A stretch of DNA of 43,458 bases from DAIDHZ01 sp035480255 (lineage in GTDB: Bacteria > Chlamydiota > Chlamydiia > Chlamydiales > SM23-39). The notes beneath the pieces are model-generated. The model did no database searches, was not told the DNA's origin, and saw only the letters and a list, made by a program, of their open reading frames with translations. The DNA lies in contig CAZVXF010000012.1 of NCBI GenBank assembly GCA_964630875.1, forward strand, positions 1-43,458. Reading direction: 5' to 3'. Position numbers and translations under genes: made by a program. This document shows, piece by piece, positions 15,227-23,789 of the stretch (positions are counted from its first letter, which is position 1; every line of letters begins with the position of its first letter).

Positions 15227-16744
15227 ATGATTAAATATTGGACTGTAGAAAATGCAAATCTTTACAGGCTTGGAAATTCATTTTTCAGCCCTCAGAAAGT
15301 GTATTCAATGGATGCGGAAGTAAGAAATGCAATTTGTTCATTAACTGAAATTGCATTGAAGACGCAAAAGGGTAGCCAGGAAGCAACGGAAGAGTTCAAA
15401 AGAATCAGTACATTAAATGAAAGGGCATTGAAGTCGCAAGAGGGTAGCCAGGAAGAGACGGAAGAGTTGCCCGCAAGATGGGAACTCATTTCTGCTGTCG
15501 CATTTTCTCATGAAAAAGGGCTTTGCCTTCGATTGAATGGTGTCGAGCATAGCATTGCGACTGCGGAAGAGGTCTATTGCGGGAAAGTTCAGGGTCTACA
15601 AGAGATTAAACAAATTCAAGCGGCTTTGGAAAGACAGAGAATCATTCCATTTCAGAAAACGGATGAAAATGCGAGAGCGATTTTTCATAAGGTAATGACC
15701 CAACGAGCAGCTAAGATCGAAGCGCCAACTATGCTCAATCGGACAGGTGTTTTAAAGGGCGATGAAACTTCTTGTGTAGAAAAGATTTGTAAAGTTGCAG
15801 TTGTATGGAAAGTGATTGTTTTTTTTACAGGTCTTTCAACAATGAAGATGGCTTTTGACAAGATGGTTTCAGCTTTAACAGGTGGGAATCATTGGGAAAA
15901 ATATTTCCTGTCGTGCGCAAATTTTCTTGAAGGGCTGAATACACTTGCAACAGCCACTGTTGTTCTAATGAAAGACATCTCTAAAATTGCCCATAACTTT
16001 TTGACTTACGCAGCGGCGGGCGCTGCATTCCCGATCACTGCACTCATGCTCTACGGCTCGATTCTAGTGGCAGCGATTTATCGACTTTACGTTCAATTGA
16101 AATTCAAGTATCAATTGCATTCCATTGTAGGCGATTGCCAGGAGCCAGAAAAATTGAAAGAAGCAATCATCTGGTTAAAACAACAAACCCAACTCTCAAG
16201 TCTAGAATTAAACGAAGGTAAACCGAATACAACGCTGCGGAATAAATGGGACAATTTTACTCTAAGAGTGGAAGAGGGTGTGATTGATGGATTGCTCGAC
16301 CCAAAAGAATTGGATACTCTGATCGAACAATTTGATCAATCCAAGGCATCTGGTTTGATTACAGAAGTGCAAAGAGGGAACCTCCGTGCGATTTTATGGA
16401 GTGTTGGGTCGATGATCATCAATATCATCGGGATCTGTGCAGTCATTGCTTATTTGGGCGCCTTTGGACATATCACAGCTCTTGCGCTGGCCGTACTTTT
16501 TGTGATTGCAGCAGTCGGAGGATTATTCACCGATTCTCCGGCTTTACGCGTGAAATTTTTCCGGTGGTTACTGGAAAATAGTGATTGTGTAAAATCTGAA
16601 AATCAATCAATTGCGGATTCAAATTGCTCAGAGACGACTTCTTGTCTTTCCTACGGAGTGAACGAGGTCTTGCCTCGAACACCATCGAAGCCTACGGCCG
16701 CGACATCGCATCATTTTCCAGCTTCTTGTCCCGACACAAATTAA
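15227..16744 (+). CDS. Hypothetical multi-pass membrane protein overlapping xerD
   Basis: A 505-aa protein not recognised. Residues 1-95 are soluble and contain a 24-residue tandem repeat (ALKTQKGSQEATEE / ALKSQEGSQEETEE). Residues about 95-175 look like a folded cytosolic domain. Hydrophobic segments lie near 187-205, 263-288 and 390-437 (a helical pair), with a helical region between. The bilobed hydrophobic end is reminiscent of chlamydial inclusion-membrane-type proteins, which is only suggestive. The last 40 residues are Ser/Thr/Pro-rich and lie entirely within the start of xerD in another frame, so this tail may be a read-on after loss of an older stop. There is no Shine-Dalgarno. Confidence 0.65.
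   Translation: MIKYWTVENANLYRLGNSFFSPQKVYSMDAEVRNAICSLTEIALKTQKGSQEATEEFKRISTLNERALKSQEGSQEETEELPARWELISAVAFSHEKGLCLRLNGVEHSIATAEEVYCGKVQGLQEIKQIQAALERQRIIPFQKTDENARAIFHKVMTQRAAKIEAPTMLNRTGVLKGDETSCVEKICKVAVVWKVIVFFTGLSTMKMAFDKMVSALTGGNHWEKYFLSCANFLEGLNTLATATVVLMKDISKIAHNFLTYAAAGAAFPITALMLYGSILVAAIYRLYVQLKFKYQLHSIVGDCQEPEKLKEAIIWLKQQTQLSSLELNEGKPNTTLRNKWDNFTLRVEEGVIDGLLDPKELDTLIEQFDQSKASGLITEVQRGNLRAILWSVGSMIINIIGICAVIAYLGAFGHITALALAVLFVIAAVGGLFTDSPALRVKFFRWLLENSDCVKSENQSIADSNCSETTSCLSYGVNEVLPRTPSKPTAATSHHFPASCPDTN
15353..15466 (+). repeat. 72-bp-period tandem repeat within the membrane-protein gene
   Basis: GCATTGAAG...GACGGAAGAG-type segments at 15353-15394 and 15425-15466 are nearly identical over 42 bp and exactly 72 bp (24 codons) apart, pointing to an in-frame duplication. 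Confidence 0.8.
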
Positions 16745-17538
16745 ATGAGAGGGTCATCGATTCATTGAGTTGTGTCGGTGTCAATGACCCAGAATGGAAA
16801 AGTGTTCAGGCCTCTGATATTGTCTCCTTTTTAGAACATCTGAAAGAAAAAAAATTCGCTTCTTCTTCGATCTCTCGAATGCTGATTGCGATTAAAGTCT
16901 TTTTTCGTTTTCTAAAAAAAGAGGGGATAGTCACAAGCGACCTCGCATGCTACTTTGAGACGCCAAAGATTTGGCAATTGATCCCTGAGGTGCTGCAGCT
17001 AGAAGAAATCGAGCTTCTTCTTGCGCAGCCAAAAATTGAGGATCGTATTGGGGCGCGAGACCGCGCAATTCTAGAACTCATGTATGCGACTGGAATGCGC
17101 GTTTCAGAGTTGTGTGGACTTTGCTTAAATGATTTGAGCGATACGTTTGTCAAAGTACGCGGCAAAGGTAGCAAAGAGAGAATGGTTCCGGTTGGCAAAA
17201 AAGCGATTGAAGCTGTCGATGCTTACTTGATTTGCTTCAGAGGCGAATCTAGGGAAGAGAATGGTCCTTTATTTGTCACGTCCTCAGGTAAACGAATCGA
17301 TCGAATGACTGTTTGGAAACAGATCAAAATGTATGCCAAAAAAGCGGGTATTACCAAGGATATATCACCACATACTTTGCGTCATTCGTTTGCTACGCAT
17401 TTGCTCGAACGTGGCGCCGATCTGCGTCTTATCCAGGACATGCTAGGGCACGAAGATATTGGGACAACCGATCGATACACTCACGTTACTGGCGGTAGGC
17501 TTAAAGCTGCTTTTAAGACTTTTCACCCAAGACCTTAG
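16624..17538 (+). CDS. xerD: Tyrosine recombinase XerD/XerC
   Basis: A 304-aa site-specific recombinase acting on chromosome dimers at dif with its Xer partner. The N-terminal SAM-like DNA-binding domain (residues 1-105, FLSFLRSERGLASNTIEAY) is followed by the catalytic domain. All catalytic residues are present: Arg159 (TGMRVSEL), Lys181 (RGKGSKERMVP), His250 and Arg253 (HTLRHSFATH), His276 (LGHEDI) and Tyr285 (TDRYTHV). No ATG fits; the TTG at 16624 gives the family-typical N-terminus, and the frame is open only from 16585. Its first 121 bp overlap the preceding gene. XerD is preferred over XerC on overall resemblance. Confidence 0.88.
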   Translation: MLRDDFLSFLRSERGLASNTIEAYGRDIASFSSFLSRHKLNERVIDSLSCVGVNDPEWKSVQASDIVSFLEHLKEKKFASSSISRMLIAIKVFFRFLKKEGIVTSDLACYFETPKIWQLIPEVLQLEEIELLLAQPKIEDRIGARDRAILELMYATGMRVSELCGLCLNDLSDTFVKVRGKGSKERMVPVGKKAIEAVDAYLICFRGESREENGPLFVTSSGKRIDRMTVWKQIKMYAKKAGITKDISPHTLRHSFATHLLERGADLRLIQDMLGHEDIGTTDRYTHVTGGRLKAAFKTFHPRP

Positions 17539-17555
17539 GCTTGAAGACTTTGAAT

Positions 17556-18533
17556 TTAAAGGGTTTCTCGGATGGCTTTCATGATTCGCTCTTTGTTGGG
17601 AAGCGTTTCTCTTTCGAGATTTTTAGCATAGGGGAGAGGCGTTTCGCGTGAGCAGACTCGTGCAAGAGGGGCGTCGAGATCGTCAAAACAATGCTCTTGG
17701 ATCTGGAAGCCAATTTCAGCTGAAATACCACTAAAGATATGTCCTTCTTCAACAAGAACTGCGCGATGCGTTTTTCGAATGGAGGTGGCAATCGTTGCGA
17801 TATCAAGAGGCTTGATTGTGCGAAGATCGATCACTTCTACAGAGATGCCTTCTTTTGCGAGATCTTCGGCTGCCGCAAGGCAAAGTTTCAGCATGCGAGC
17901 ATAGGAGATAAGGGTAATGTGAGTGCCTGGACGAACGACTTTAGCAACGCCGATCGGAACGAAGTATTCCTCCGTTGGGATTTCCATTTTGTCGCCATAG
18001 ATGAGTTCGTTTTCGAGGAAGATGACAGGATTATTGGCGCGGAGTGCCGATTTAAGAAGTCCTTTCGCGTCGTAAGCGTTGCTCGGGCTCATGATAATGA
18101 AGCCGGGGAGATTGCCGTAAATGGCTTCGACATTGTGTGAGTGTTGGCAGGAGACTTGGGCTGCAGCGCCGTTAGGTCCGCGAAAAACGATGGGCACATG
18201 GAATCGCCCGCCGGACATATAGTGCGCTTTTGCAGCATTGGAGACGAGTTGATCGAAGGCGACGAAGGAAAAATTCCAGCTCATGAATTCAACAATTGGG
18301 CGTAGTCCTGTTTGGGCAGCACCAATACAAACTCCTGCAAATCCATTTTCTGCAATCGGTGTATCGATCACTCGTTGAGGTCCCCATTTATCAAGAAGAC
18401 CTTTCGTCACTTTATAGGCACCATTGTATTCGGCAACCTCTTCGCCCATAATGAAAATGCGGGAATCTCGGGTCATCTCCTCGTCGATGGCTTGACGGAG
18501 TGCTTCGCGGATTTCAACGACTTGTGTTTTCAT
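17556..18533 (-). CDS. pdhB: Pyruvate dehydrogenase E1 component, beta subunit
   Basis: A 325-aa protein of normal length. It starts with the conserved REALRQAIDEEM segment and carries GEEVAEYNGAYKVTKGL, DTPIAENGFAGVCIGAA (TPP-site glutamate region), GPNGAAAQVSCQHS, and the C-terminal transketolase region with EVIDLRTIKPLD and RCS-like VCSRETPLPYA. With E1-alpha it decarboxylates pyruvate and acetylates E2 lipoyl groups. Its ATG overlaps the E1-alpha stop by 4 bp (ATGA), so the subunits are coupled. No E2 (pdhC) or E3 follows here; the next gene is the convergent xerD, so those lie elsewhere. Confidence 0.95.
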   Translation of the reverse strand: MKTQVVEIREALRQAIDEEMTRDSRIFIMGEEVAEYNGAYKVTKGLLDKWGPQRVIDTPIAENGFAGVCIGAAQTGLRPIVEFMSWNFSFVAFDQLVSNAAKAHYMSGGRFHVPIVFRGPNGAAAQVSCQHSHNVEAIYGNLPGFIIMSPSNAYDAKGLLKSALRANNPVIFLENELIYGDKMEIPTEEYFVPIGVAKVVRPGTHITLISYARMLKLCLAAAEDLAKEGISVEVIDLRTIKPLDIATIATSIRKTHRAVLVEEGHIFSGISAEIGFQIQEHCFDDLDAPLARVCSRETPLPYAKNLERETLPNKERIMKAIRETL

Positions 18534-19555
18534 TGTTTTTCCTTCGGAGCAAAGACGCCCTCTTCAAGAACAATTGGATCGGGATCGGGGCTATTTTCGG
18601 CGAATTTCATCGCTTCGATGGCGATTTCTCGCGCTTCTTTATCGAGCTCTTTAAAGGCCTCTTCTGTAAGCCATTTTTTTTCTATGCACAGATTTTTTAG
18701 GAAGTTGATTGGGTCTTTTTCCATCTGCTTCTGGAGGTCTTCTTTGGTGCGATAAAGACCTGGATCGGAGATAGAGTGGCCACGGAAACGTGTGCAGAGA
18801 GCTTCGATAATGACAGGTCTTGACGTTTTGAGCACATGGTTTGTTGCTTGTTGAAAGCCATGATAGCAGCTCAAGAAATCCATGCCGTCGAGAGTGTAGG
18901 ATTGGATGTCGTAGGCTTTTGCAAAGTGTTCTGCAATGGGTTGTACGCAAAGCGCGCGGTTCACAGCCGTTCCCATTCCCCATTGGTTATTCTCAATCAC
19001 AAAGATGCAAGGGAGATTCCAAAGAGCGGCTAAATTCAGCGATTCATGGACGGCGCCTTGAACAAAGGCTCCTTCACCCATAAAACAGAAAGAGACAAGG
19101 CCTTGTTGCTTCAAATATTTTATTGAAAAGGCAGCGCCAGTTGCAATCGGTACATGTCCGCCAACAATCGCAAGGCCGCCGAGCAACCGATCCGCATAAA
19201 GGTGCATGGAACCGCCGCGACCCATGGCATTGCCGGTCGTTTTGCCATATAATTCGGCCATGATTTCGTTGGGACTAGCTCCTAGAAGATAGGCGAGGGC
19301 ATGGCATCTGTAAGTTGTTGTAAACCAGTGTTTATCTCCGCAGGCAGCAATGCATCCCGTTTGAATGGCCTCTTGGCCAGCATAAGAGTGGTAAAATCCG
19401 CCGACCTTCCCCTGTTGATAGGCTGCTTCCCCTCGGGCTTCGAGATTGCGGATGACGAGCATTTGGCGCAGATTGCGGAGCATTTCTTCCTTGCCGATTG
19501 AAGAAATAACTTTCTCTTTATCGTAGGGAAAGAAGTGATAAACCGGTTTATCCAT
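18530..19555 (-). CDS. pdhA: Pyruvate dehydrogenase E1 component, alpha subunit
   Basis: A 341-aa thiamine-pyrophosphate-dependent dehydrogenase subunit. It has the conserved YQQGKVGGFYHSYAGQEA start, HWFTTTYRCHALAYLLGA, GRGGSMH, and the TPP/Mg motif GEGAFVQGAVHESLNLAAL ending in IENNQWGMGT. The phosphorylation-loop region RFRGHSISDPGLYRTKEDL is also present. The length is typical of the bacterial/organellar alpha-type E1. It lies directly upstream of pdhB with a 4-bp overlap and is divergent from the exonuclease gene 72 bp away. Confidence 0.95.
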   Translation of the reverse strand: MDKPVYHFFPYDKEKVISSIGKEEMLRNLRQMLVIRNLEARGEAAYQQGKVGGFYHSYAGQEAIQTGCIAACGDKHWFTTTYRCHALAYLLGASPNEIMAELYGKTTGNAMGRGGSMHLYADRLLGGLAIVGGHVPIATGAAFSIKYLKQQGLVSFCFMGEGAFVQGAVHESLNLAALWNLPCIFVIENNQWGMGTAVNRALCVQPIAEHFAKAYDIQSYTLDGMDFLSCYHGFQQATNHVLKTSRPVIIEALCTRFRGHSISDPGLYRTKEDLQKQMEKDPINFLKNLCIEKKWLTEEAFKELDKEAREIAIEAMKFAENSPDPDPIVLEEGVFAPKEKQ

Positions 19556-19627
19556 AACTAAAGAATAAACGATAGAAGAGAAAAATTGAAGTAAAAATAG
19601 ATCATGTATGATATAACGAGCGGATCT

Positions 19628-20332
19628 ATGGCAAAAAGATTTATTTACTACGATACAGAAACAACTGGGGTAAAGGCGGGGAAGGATCGCGTGATTGAAA
19701 TTGCGGCGTACGACCCGACCGAAGATCGAACATTTTGCTCGCTTGTGAATCCAGAATGTCCGATCCCAAAAGAGGTGACGAATATCACGAATATTACAGA
19801 TGAGATGGTGAAAGATGCGCCTTTAGTGAAGGAAGTTCTACAATCATTGATTGAGTTCTGTTCAGGCGATGTTGTTTTGGTTGCCCACAATAATGACTCT
19901 TTTGACAAGTTATTTTTAGAAGGGGAATTTAAGCGTTGTGAAATGACAATGCCTTCATGGTTATTTGTCGATTCTTTGCGCTGGTCTCGCAAATATCGTC
20001 CAGATCTTCCACGCCATGGTCTTCAAGCGTTGAGAGAAGTGTATGGAATTCCAGCCAATCAAGCGCATCGAGCTTTAGACGATGTAATTGTTCTTGAGAA
20101 GATCTTTAAGACAATGATTGGAGATTTAACTGCCGATACTGTCATTGAACTCTTGCAGCAATCAACGCATATTCAACGCATGCCCTTTGGTAAACATGCA
20201 GGTAAGCTGCTCTCCGAAATTCCAAAAGATTATGTTTTATGGTTACAGAAGAGCGGCGCTTTCGATAAGAAGGAAAATGCAGCTTTAAAGGAGATGCTTG
20301 AAAAGGCACACAATCTTGCAGGAGTATTATGA
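19628..20332 (+). CDS. DnaQ-like 3'-5' exonuclease with C-terminal DUF3820-type segment
   Basis: A 234-aa protein from the ATG at 19628 (MAKRFIYYDTETTG); an ATG eight codons earlier has no better signal. DEDDh exonuclease motifs are visible: Asp9/Glu11 (YYDTETTG), VAHNNDSFDKLF, and HRALDD with the catalytic His and Asp. The C-terminus has PFGKHAGKLLSEIPKDYVLWL, the short PFGKHKG-type segment often attached to such nucleases. It resembles the second epsilon-like protein of Chlamydia rather than the replicative proofreader, because PolC/DnaE-binding features are not evident. It ends in a 4-bp overlap with the epimerase gene. Confidence 0.88.
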   Translation: MAKRFIYYDTETTGVKAGKDRVIEIAAYDPTEDRTFCSLVNPECPIPKEVTNITNITDEMVKDAPLVKEVLQSLIEFCSGDVVLVAHNNDSFDKLFLEGEFKRCEMTMPSWLFVDSLRWSRKYRPDLPRHGLQALREVYGIPANQAHRALDDVIVLEKIFKTMIGDLTADTVIELLQQSTHIQRMPFGKHAGKLLSEIPKDYVLWLQKSGAFDKKENAALKEMLEKAHNLAGVL

Positions 20333-21162
20333 GTCGCTCAAATATCGCTATCATTGGTTGTGGATATATCGGAGAAGCTGTAGCTCTTGATCGCACAGAA
20401 AAAGGCGATCATGTAACAGCGACTGCGCGCACTCCCGAAAGACTTGATGATTTGTCAAAAGTTGCTCAAAAAAGTGTCATTCTTAAAGGAAACGATGAGG
20501 ATGAATTCATTCCTTTGATTGCGAATAATCAGACGATCTTGGTGACTGTGGCTCCAGAAAGCGTGGAGTATTATGAGAGCGCCTATTTGCATACAGCTGA
20601 AATTTTCAGGCGGCTTGCTTTAGAGATGGATCTTCCGCGAAATATCATTTTTACAAGCAGTACGAGTGTGTATGGAGACCATCAAGGGATGTGGGTTGAT
20701 GAAACAAGTGATCTTCTCGCAAAAGATGAACAGGCAAAAATTCTGATCGAAGCAGAAAAAACCTATGCAAGTCTTGAAGAACTAGGTTGGGATGTCTGCA
20801 TCTTTAGACTTGCCGAAATCTATGGACCTGAAAAAGAGCTATCAAAAAAGGTGCGCTCTGCAGCAACTCATGCAGTCCCGGGTGAAGGCAATCGATTCAC
20901 GAATATGATCCATAAAGCCGATTGCGTGAATGCGATCCATTTTGCACTGCGCTACAATCTCAGAGGAATTTACAACCTCGCCGATGATGATCATCCAACT
21001 CGACAAGAACTATATGATATGGTGGCGAAAGAATATATGCTGCCTGCGGTGAAATGGGATCCAACTGTCACAAGTCTGCATAGTGGCAATAAACGTGTCT
21101 CAAATCACAAGATCAAGAAAGCAGGGTACAAATTTATTCACCCCCACCGCGTCCTCGACTAG
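20329..21162 (+). CDS. NAD(P)-binding SDR-family epimerase-like protein (YeeZ type)
   Basis: A 277-aa extended/atypical SDR. The Rossmann motif is GCGYIG (10-15). SSTSVYGDHQG and WVDE resemble the YeeZ/NAD-dependent epimerase group; the usual YxxxK becomes an E-K-T-Y region, so catalysis is uncertain. FRLAEIYGPE and GIYNLADDDHPTRQE are typical C-terminal elements. The substrate is unknown. The gene is coupled to the exonuclease (ATGA overlap), and its last 29 bp overlap the 3' end of the convergent gene. Confidence 0.85.
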   Translation: MSRSNIAIIGCGYIGEAVALDRTEKGDHVTATARTPERLDDLSKVAQKSVILKGNDEDEFIPLIANNQTILVTVAPESVEYYESAYLHTAEIFRRLALEMDLPRNIIFTSSTSVYGDHQGMWVDETSDLLAKDEQAKILIEAEKTYASLEELGWDVCIFRLAEIYGPEKELSKKVRSAATHAVPGEGNRFTNMIHKADCVNAIHFALRYNLRGIYNLADDDHPTRQELYDMVAKEYMLPAVKWDPTVTSLHSGNKRVSNHKIKKAGYKFIHPHRVLD

Positions 21163-22708
21163 CGATGCGTTGTAAAGTTTCGTTAACGGATTGATGACCT
21201 TCGGCAAAGGCGTTGATTTGGTTCTTCTCATACGCTTCTCTATCGGGATCAAATCGATAGGTGGTTTCTCTTGCGACAAGCTGGCAAATTGCTTCATTGC
21301 AAGAATACTCATTTAAGATTGTCTCATTGAATTGCTTAAAACCAAGAAGTGTCAGAGGAGAGCTCAGTGCGGTTGCAATTTTTTTAGCGATGTTCTCAGG
21401 GGGTTCTTTTTCTAGGAAATAGCTTTCCTCAACCCAATTGGTTGTCTGTTCTGGAATATTGTGAGCAAAGGCCTGATTCATTGCGCGAAAAACGGAAAGG
21501 GCAGGTTGATTATGACTTAATTTATTTTCTGCCATTGCAAGAAGATCTTTAATGAAATATCGCGCATGTTGCGCTCCGTCATAAAAAAAGAGGCGATTGG
21601 CTGACACAGCTTCTGAAAATGATTGATCGCCGCGAACTGCAATAAATTCTTCGCTTAAAACCATGAGGGTTCGAAAATCTCGATCGGATAGAGGACCTGG
21701 ACAAATGATTCGAACTTTTTTCCCTTGTTCTGCAATTGTTCTCCGATGAATTTTTCCATCAAAATGAATCTCGATTTCTTGGATGCAAAGAGGTCCATTG
21801 AGAAACAGTCCATCCTTCATATATTGAATCAACCATCCGATATCTGGCGTGCAGATATCGATTATTTTGAGTTGATTGATTTGAGAAAGTAATAGTGCAT
21901 GCAAGTAGACTGCGCCTCCGATTGGACTAATGAGATAAGCAAGGTAAAGTGAATGTGTTGCTTGATAGTTCTCAATATCGATATTTTTTGGAGCTGTTGT
22001 GCCAAAAAGAGCTTGTAGAAGAGTTTGGTTCTCAAGTGTCCGAAAGTCTCCTTTTTCTTTATTTTTGCGCGTAAGAATTCCTAATTCAAGAAAGTGCAGC
22101 CCCATGCTATAGTTGCCGCTTTTAGGTGAAAAATCATGTGATTCTACAAACCCGTATTCCCCAATATTTAGCCATCTTGCAGTCGATATTTTTCTTAATT
22201 CATTTGTATGCGGATAGTAGGTGGGTAGAGATACAATGAGGTCGCTATTTTGAATTGCTTGTAGCGCTTCTTCTGGGAAAAATTGAGGTGTACAATCATC
22301 TGAAATTACAATGCTATGCTCAAGATTATGGATAAACCCTTTTGGGACAGATAAGATGGAAGTGGTTTTAGGATATTTACTGATGATGATTTTGTAGATC
22401 TCAAGATGTGCAATTAAATCCCCAAAGCCACCCATCATATGCGTAAAAAGACAAATTTTCGCCTCTGTTTTTCCCATCTTGTATAGAGGGAGAAGCAGTT
22501 TTTCCAAGAGCTGCTTTTTTAAAGCACTCATTTGAGAAAAGTCTTCTTTGATATAGCTAACTGAAGGGTTGATTCTCTGATACAGACGGGGGAGACCGCG
22601 ATTGATTTTCAATGTTGGGAATATTTTCAGAAGAGATTGTTCAAGAGAAATGTTTTTATTCATTTCTTCGAGGATTTGAGAGATCGAAACGATCGTTTGA
22701 TTTTTCAT
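21134..22708 (-). CDS. GT-B glycosyltransferase-like protein of unknown function
   Basis: A 524-aa protein from the ATG at 22708; a TTG six codons upstream is possible. No signal peptide or membrane segment is seen. Residues 85-200 begin a Rossmann-like half with FTHMMGGFGDLIAHLEIY (GGFGD near 93-97). The second half has VRIICPGPLSDRDF and AVRGDQSFSEAVSANRLFFYD (358-377), which resembles donor-site loops of GT-B enzymes such as EarP or MurG-like proteins. No acceptor can be named, and efp is not nearby. The C-terminus (RGRGGGE) overlaps the convergent epimerase gene. An effector-type glycosyltransferase is one possibility. Confidence 0.6.
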   Translation of the reverse strand: MKNQTIVSISQILEEMNKNISLEQSLLKIFPTLKINRGLPRLYQRINPSVSYIKEDFSQMSALKKQLLEKLLLPLYKMGKTEAKICLFTHMMGGFGDLIAHLEIYKIIISKYPKTTSILSVPKGFIHNLEHSIVISDDCTPQFFPEEALQAIQNSDLIVSLPTYYPHTNELRKISTARWLNIGEYGFVESHDFSPKSGNYSMGLHFLELGILTRKNKEKGDFRTLENQTLLQALFGTTAPKNIDIENYQATHSLYLAYLISPIGGAVYLHALLLSQINQLKIIDICTPDIGWLIQYMKDGLFLNGPLCIQEIEIHFDGKIHRRTIAEQGKKVRIICPGPLSDRDFRTLMVLSEEFIAVRGDQSFSEAVSANRLFFYDGAQHARYFIKDLLAMAENKLSHNQPALSVFRAMNQAFAHNIPEQTTNWVEESYFLEKEPPENIAKKIATALSSPLTLLGFKQFNETILNEYSCNEAICQLVARETTYRFDPDREAYEKNQINAFAEGHQSVNETLQRIASRGRGGGE

Positions 22709-22759
22709 TTTAATGGTATAACTCAAACGTTTAACAAGGTCAAATATTTTTTTAGATCA

Positions 22760-22780
22760 CACCGAGATTTTTTCTCGGTG
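22760..22780. other. Stem-loop between the GT-B-like gene and the repeat-rich gene
   Basis: Perfect 8-bp stem CACCGAGA/TCTCGGTG with a TTTTT loop, 17 bp past the stop of the minus-strand repeat-rich gene. No T tract follows on the minus strand (TGATCTAAAAAAA), so intrinsic termination is uncertain. Confidence 0.55.
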
Positions 22781-22796
22781 CTCAAATGTGAGACGC

Positions 22797-23717
22797 TTAA
22801 GAATGACTACCCTCTTGCATTTCATTATTATTTGCCGCAGCAGCGCCATTTAGTCCGCCTACTCCCAAGGTCATAGAGCCTTCAAGGTGTTGTCTGTCGT
22901 CAACAGGAGTAAGGAGCTGACTTTCTGCCATCGGTCCCAGTTGACGGGTTTGTCCTCTCGGGAATTGTTTTTGCAGAGTCTCAGCTGGAGATGTGAGATT
23001 GCTTTGATCGTCTTTAGACCCACCCTGACCTCCTCCTGACGTATCTGTTTTAGAGCTTAAAGCGCCTGCGAATTGATGGATTGGTACACCATCTGGTGGT
23101 GGTAGAGAGGTCTCTTTGACACCCCAGCTAACCATATCCATTCCTTGACCTCTTGGCGTCTCATATGAATGACTCATTTCATGCCTAGGATTAGGTTTAG
23201 TAGGCATTGGTGAAGGTGAAGCAAGAGATCCACCCTGACCTCCTCCTGACGTATCTCTTATTGAGCTTAAAGCGCCTGCGAATTGATGGAATGGTACACC
23301 ATCTAGTGGTTGTAGAGAGCCCTCTTTGTTGCGCTTGCCTTCAGCATCTTTTTCTTTACCTGTTGAAATCTCACATGAATGACTCATCTCATTATAAGAA
23401 TTAGGGCTAGAAGACAGCGGTGAAGCTTGAGTGTAAAGTCGAGTTGTTATCGGAGCCGCAAGTCCTGAACTCCTTTGAGATCCATTTATACCTCCAAGAG
23501 TAGGTGTTTTTTGACCTGATGATTGATCTTTTGAAGCTTCACGACTCTGAGTAGATGAAGGATAGTAATTTCGTGCTATGGCAACGATAGCTAGCATTCC
23601 TACAAGAGCTACTGCTTGAGCACAAGTTTCTCTTGTTTTTGGATTGTCATAAGGCGCTAAAGCATCTGTTGCTTTTTTATATATATTATATGTCCCGGTT
23701 TTGAATGTGTCGATCAT
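22797..23717 (-). CDS. Repeat-rich protein with a single N-terminal membrane segment (candidate secreted protein)
   Basis: A 306-aa protein not recognised. A helical N-terminus (1-30) precedes one hydrophobic segment (about 31-48, QAVALVGMLAIVAIA). The remainder is Ser/Gly/Pro/Gln-rich and probably disordered. Two copies of a 70-residue unit are obvious: NEMSHSCE...DGVPFHQFAGALSS...TSGGGQGG and HEMSHSYE...DGVPIHQFAGALSS...TSGGGQGG. AGGAG lies 9 nt before the ATG and could pair with ACTCCT upstream in the leader. A secreted or inclusion-membrane role is inferred from the architecture only. Confidence 0.7.
   Translation of the reverse strand: MIDTFKTGTYNIYKKATDALAPYDNPKTRETCAQAVALVGMLAIVAIARNYYPSSTQSREASKDQSSGQKTPTLGGINGSQRSSGLAAPITTRLYTQASPLSSSPNSYNEMSHSCEISTGKEKDAEGKRNKEGSLQPLDGVPFHQFAGALSSIRDTSGGGQGGSLASPSPMPTKPNPRHEMSHSYETPRGQGMDMVSWGVKETSLPPPDGVPIHQFAGALSSKTDTSGGGQGGSKDDQSNLTSPAETLQKQFPRGQTRQLGPMAESQLLTPVDDRQHLEGSMTLGVGGLNGAAAANNNEMQEGSHS
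23020..23327. repeat. Internal direct repeat, period 210 bp
   Basis: The segment CCACCCTGACCTCCTCCTGA...CCATCT followed by GTAGAGAG is found at about 23020-23117 and 23230-23327 with only scattered mismatches. It encodes the duplicated 70-residue unit of the repeat-rich protein. Confidence 0.9.
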
Positions 23718-23789
23718 AAAAAATAACTCCTACAATTAAAAATGAAAAGGAGGAGTCTACGAAGTACAATTTTTACGATCAACAAGTTT

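Noticed and set aside
23740..23750. Leader pairing ACTCCT with the AGGAG ribosome site of the repeat-rich gene as a riboswitch
   Set aside because: Only a short complementarity with a long AT-rich loop; too weak to call.
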